Source: Bradyrhizobium lablabi
GTDB lineage: Bacteria > Pseudomonadota > Alphaproteobacteria > Rhizobiales > Xanthobacteraceae
DNA: 64,000 bases
NCBI RefSeq assembly: GCF_018129385.1
Contig: NZ_JAFCLN010000010.1
Span: 62,001 to 126,000, forward strand
Direction of reading: 5' to 3'
Part shown: piece after piece, positions 62,148 through 64,000 of the stretch
Numbering within the stretch: position 1 is the first letter of the stretch
How the letters are laid out: every line of letters starts with the position of its first letter
Notes under the pieces: model-generated
Database searches by the model: none
The model's input: the letters and a program-made list of their open reading frames with translations, nothing else
What the model was told of the DNA's origin: nothing
Program-made: the position numbers and the translations under genes

Positions 62148-62992
62148 TCACAGGTCTGGACCACGTCGTCGTCCTGGTCGCCGATATCGAGGCCGGGACG
62201 GCGGCCTACCAGACGCTGTTTGCGCGCGCGCCGTCGTGGCGCAACGGCGATGATGGCGCCGAGCGCGTGATGTTCACGCTCGACAATGTGACGCTGGAAT
62301 TGATGGCTCCGAGCCGCGGCGGTGGCGCCAACGCGGACCGCATCCGCACCGTGCTGAGAGAGCAGGGCGAGGGTCTCGCCAGCATCTGCTTCCGCACCGG
62401 CGACATTGCCAAAATGCATCGACGGCTCGACCGGCTGACACTGAAGCCGGAGCCGGTCAGTGAAACGGAGAGCCGCGACGCCGCCAGCGGTGCGACCATG
62501 TCATGGAAACGCACCCGTGCGGCGACATCGGCGACGCGCGGCGTACGGATGTTTTTCCTCGAACTGGCCAAAGAGCGCCCGCTGTCGGTGCGGACCACGC
62601 CGGCGTCGATCACTTCGATGGACCATATCGTGGTCTCGACCTCCGATCCCGAGCGTGCCGCCGCGCTCTACGGCGCACGGCTCGGGCTCGACATGGCGCT
62701 CGACCGCTCGCATCCTGATTGGGGCCGGCTGATGTTCTTCCGCTGCGGCGATCTGATCGTCGAGGTCACGCACCGGCCGGGCAAGCATCCCGATGCGGAT
62801 CGCGACACGCTGTGGGGCATGACGTGGCGTGTCGCCGACATCGATGCGACCCGCGACCGGCTCGTCGGGTCCGGCGTCGACGTCTCCGAAGTGCGCAACG
62901 GCCGCAAGCCCGGCACGCGGGTGATGACCGTGAAGAGCGGCACCTGCAACATTCCCACCCTGCTGCTGGAGCGTTCGCCGAAGCCTGCATGA
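62144..62992 (+). CDS. Two-domain VOC (glyoxalase/dioxygenase superfamily) protein
   Basis: About 282 residues from the GTG at 62144, overlapping the dehydrogenase stop in GTGA. Two VOC modules stand in tandem, beginning GLDHVVVLVADIEAGTAAYQ and TSMDHIVVSTSDPERAAALYG. The family covers glyoxalase I, extradiol dioxygenases and resistance proteins. Metal ligands are not certain from reading. The translational coupling suggests a function tied to the dehydrogenase product or to detoxifying a side product, which is inference. Confidence 0.85.
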   Translation: MITGLDHVVVLVADIEAGTAAYQTLFARAPSWRNGDDGAERVMFTLDNVTLELMAPSRGGGANADRIRTVLREQGEGLASICFRTGDIAKMHRRLDRLTLKPEPVSETESRDAASGATMSWKRTRAATSATRGVRMFFLELAKERPLSVRTTPASITSMDHIVVSTSDPERAAALYGARLGLDMALDRSHPDWGRLMFFRCGDLIVEVTHRPGKHPDADRDTLWGMTWRVADIDATRDRLVGSGVDVSEVRNGRKPGTRVMTVKSGTCNIPTLLLERSPKPA

Positions 62993-63047
62993 CAAGGCCG
63001 CGCCGCGCGTGCTACATCGAACGACAGGCACCCCTCGAGCGACAGAT

Positions 63048-63770
63048 TTGGCCAAGCGACCCCCCGTCAAGCGAAAGCGAACCCTGAAATGGCAGCGCGA
63101 CCCCGAGGGCATGCGGCTGCGCATCCTGGAGGCTGCCAAGCAGGAATTCTCCGCCCATGGGCTCGCCGGCGCGCGGATCGACCGGATCGCGGCCAAGGCC
63201 GGCGCCAACAAGCGCATGCTGTACTATCACGTCGGCAACAAGGAGGACCTGTATCTGACGGTGCTCGAAGGGGCCTATGAAAAGATCCGCGGAGAGGAGC
63301 GCCAGCTCGACCTCGAACATCTCGATCCGCCCGAGGCGATCGAGCGGCTGATCGAGTTCACCTGGAATTATTTTCTCCGCAACCCCGAATTTTTGGCGCT
63401 GCTCAATACGGAAAACCTCGCCAGGGCAAAGCACCTCAAGCGCTCCACCAAGGTCAAATCCATGCATTCGCCGTTCGTGGAGATGATACGCACGGTGGTG
63501 ACCCGCGGCGTCGAGAGCGGCGATTTCCGTGTCACGGTCGATCCGGTGCAGCTCTATATCTCGATCGCGGCGCTGTGCTTCTTCTACCTGTCGAACAGCG
63601 CGACCCTTAGCGTGATCTTTGGCCGCGATCTCCTGACAAAGGAGGCGAGGGATGAGCGGCTGGCGCACATGGTGTCGCTCGTGCTGGCCGCATTGACGGG
63701 AAAATCGACCGCGTTGTTCGACAAGCCCAAGGCGCCGAGCCTGCGCGCGCCTGCACATCATACCGCCTGA
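63048..63770 (+). CDS. TetR-family transcriptional regulator
   Basis: About 240 residues from the TTG at 63048 (MAKRPPVKRKRTLKWQRDPE); a GTG at 63009 is an alternative. The HTH spans about residues 22-68 with RILEAAKQEFSAHGLAGARI and IAAKAGANKRMLYYHVGNKE. The C-terminal ligand domain has FTWNYFLRNPEFLALLNTEN. The gene precedes a permease-like gene by 130 bp, with a near-perfect inverted repeat between, so it probably controls that transport operon. Confidence 0.87.
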   Translation: MAKRPPVKRKRTLKWQRDPEGMRLRILEAAKQEFSAHGLAGARIDRIAAKAGANKRMLYYHVGNKEDLYLTVLEGAYEKIRGEERQLDLEHLDPPEAIERLIEFTWNYFLRNPEFLALLNTENLARAKHLKRSTKVKSMHSPFVEMIRTVVTRGVESGDFRVTVDPVQLYISIAALCFFYLSNSATLSVIFGRDLLTKEARDERLAHMVSLVLAALTGKSTALFDKPKAPSLRAPAHHTA

Positions 63771-63828
63771 ACCGTCGTCCCGGCGAACGCAGGGACCCAT
63801 CGAATTTTGCGGCAATTTGCCTTCCGAA

Positions 63829-63859
63829 AACCCGCTGGACAGTATTTATCCAACGGGTT
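63829..63859. promoter_or_regulatory. Inverted repeat before the permease-like gene
   Basis: AACCCGCTGGA-cagtattta-TCCAACGGGTT pairs at 10 of 11 positions. It could be a TetR operator for the following gene or the terminator of tetR. Confidence 0.4.
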
Positions 63860-63899
63860 AATTCTTGCCCCGAAAAGACGACCAGCCGGGGAGAGAAGC

Positions 63900-64000
63900 G
63901 TGGCCGAATTGAAGGCCCAAAGCGGCATATCGAAAGCGCTGAACGCGGCGTGGGTGCGGCCGTTCCTGTTCCTGATCTTCATCGTGGTGCTTTGGGACGT
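63900..64000 (+). CDS. Start of a probable membrane permease (3' end outside the window)
   Basis: The first 33 residues are readable from a GTG with GGGGAGAG upstream: a short cytoplasmic segment, then a hydrophobic helix AWVRPFLFLIFIVVLWD. This start resembles ABC permeases of the SsuC/TauC type, but the window ends before any defining motif. Its family is therefore a guess from the helix and from the TetR neighbour. Confidence 0.5.
   Translation, partial: MAELKAQSGISKALNAAWVRPFLFLIFIVVLWD

Overview
The window reads as chromosomal DNA of a high-GC alphaproteobacterium of the Bradyrhizobium / Nitrobacteraceae type. The evidence is dense GC-rich coding on both strands, many transporter and catabolic genes each with its own regulator, a globin lying inside a nitrate-assimilation operon, a metallo-hydrolase that closely resembles BJP-1 of B. 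diazoefficiens, and short palindromic elements scattered between genes. I saw no rRNA, tRNA, CRISPR array, prophage or transposase, so this looks like ordinary, metabolically rich chromosome. Family assignments come from reading motifs, not from searches.

1-12.3 kb: the end of an ABC exporter ATPase, a glycogen-debranching-type glucosidase, a PRC-barrel protein, two convergent MFS transporters, a group of small secreted or stress-type proteins (cupin, DUF302, a short exported protein, a peroxiredoxin-like protein) next to a LysR regulator, a patatin, and glycogen synthase. A shared ATAG-N7-CTAT box upstream of the cupin, DUF302/secreted-protein and lysR genes suggests a small local regulon.

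12.3-32.2 kb: a CoA-transferase, a complete five-gene dipeptide-type ABC importer with overlapping genes, a zinc alcohol dehydrogenase, an isopropylmalate/isocitrate-dehydrogenase-family enzyme, a lipoprotein paired with a lysine-rich histone-tail-like protein, a crotonase without its usual glutamates, an aromatic-ring monooxygenase, an XRE-LysR regulator pair opposite a cysteine hydrolase, an HWE-type sensor kinase, a serine beta-lactamase-like esterase and an intradiol dioxygenase. The theme is uptake and breakdown of organic and aromatic acids.

32.2-40.2 kb: an assimilatory nitrate cluster, nrtABC, then a single-domain haemoglobin, an FAD-dependent NAD(P)H reductase, and a nitrate reductase with a C-terminal BFD-like Fe-S domain. 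A sigma-54-like promoter and nested inverted repeats lie upstream. No narK-type transporter and no nitrite reductase are present.

40.2-56 kb: an aldo/keto reductase, a DMT transporter, a second alcohol dehydrogenase, a fumarylacetoacetate-hydrolase-family enzyme, a repeat-rich gap, an Lrp regulator divergent from an AceE-like transketolase, an aldehyde dehydrogenase, the B3 metallo-beta-lactamase-like gene, and a sugar-acid group (SMP-30 lactonase, uronate dehydrogenase, GntR regulator, IlvD/Edd dehydratase) with paired GntR-type palindromes.

56-64 kb: a histidine phosphatase coupled to a crotonase, an unusually structured intergenic segment, a ferredoxin-reductase-type flavoprotein, two PfkB sugar kinases, a glutamate-dehydrogenase-family enzyme overlapping a two-domain VOC protein, a TetR regulator, and the first codons of a probable membrane permease.
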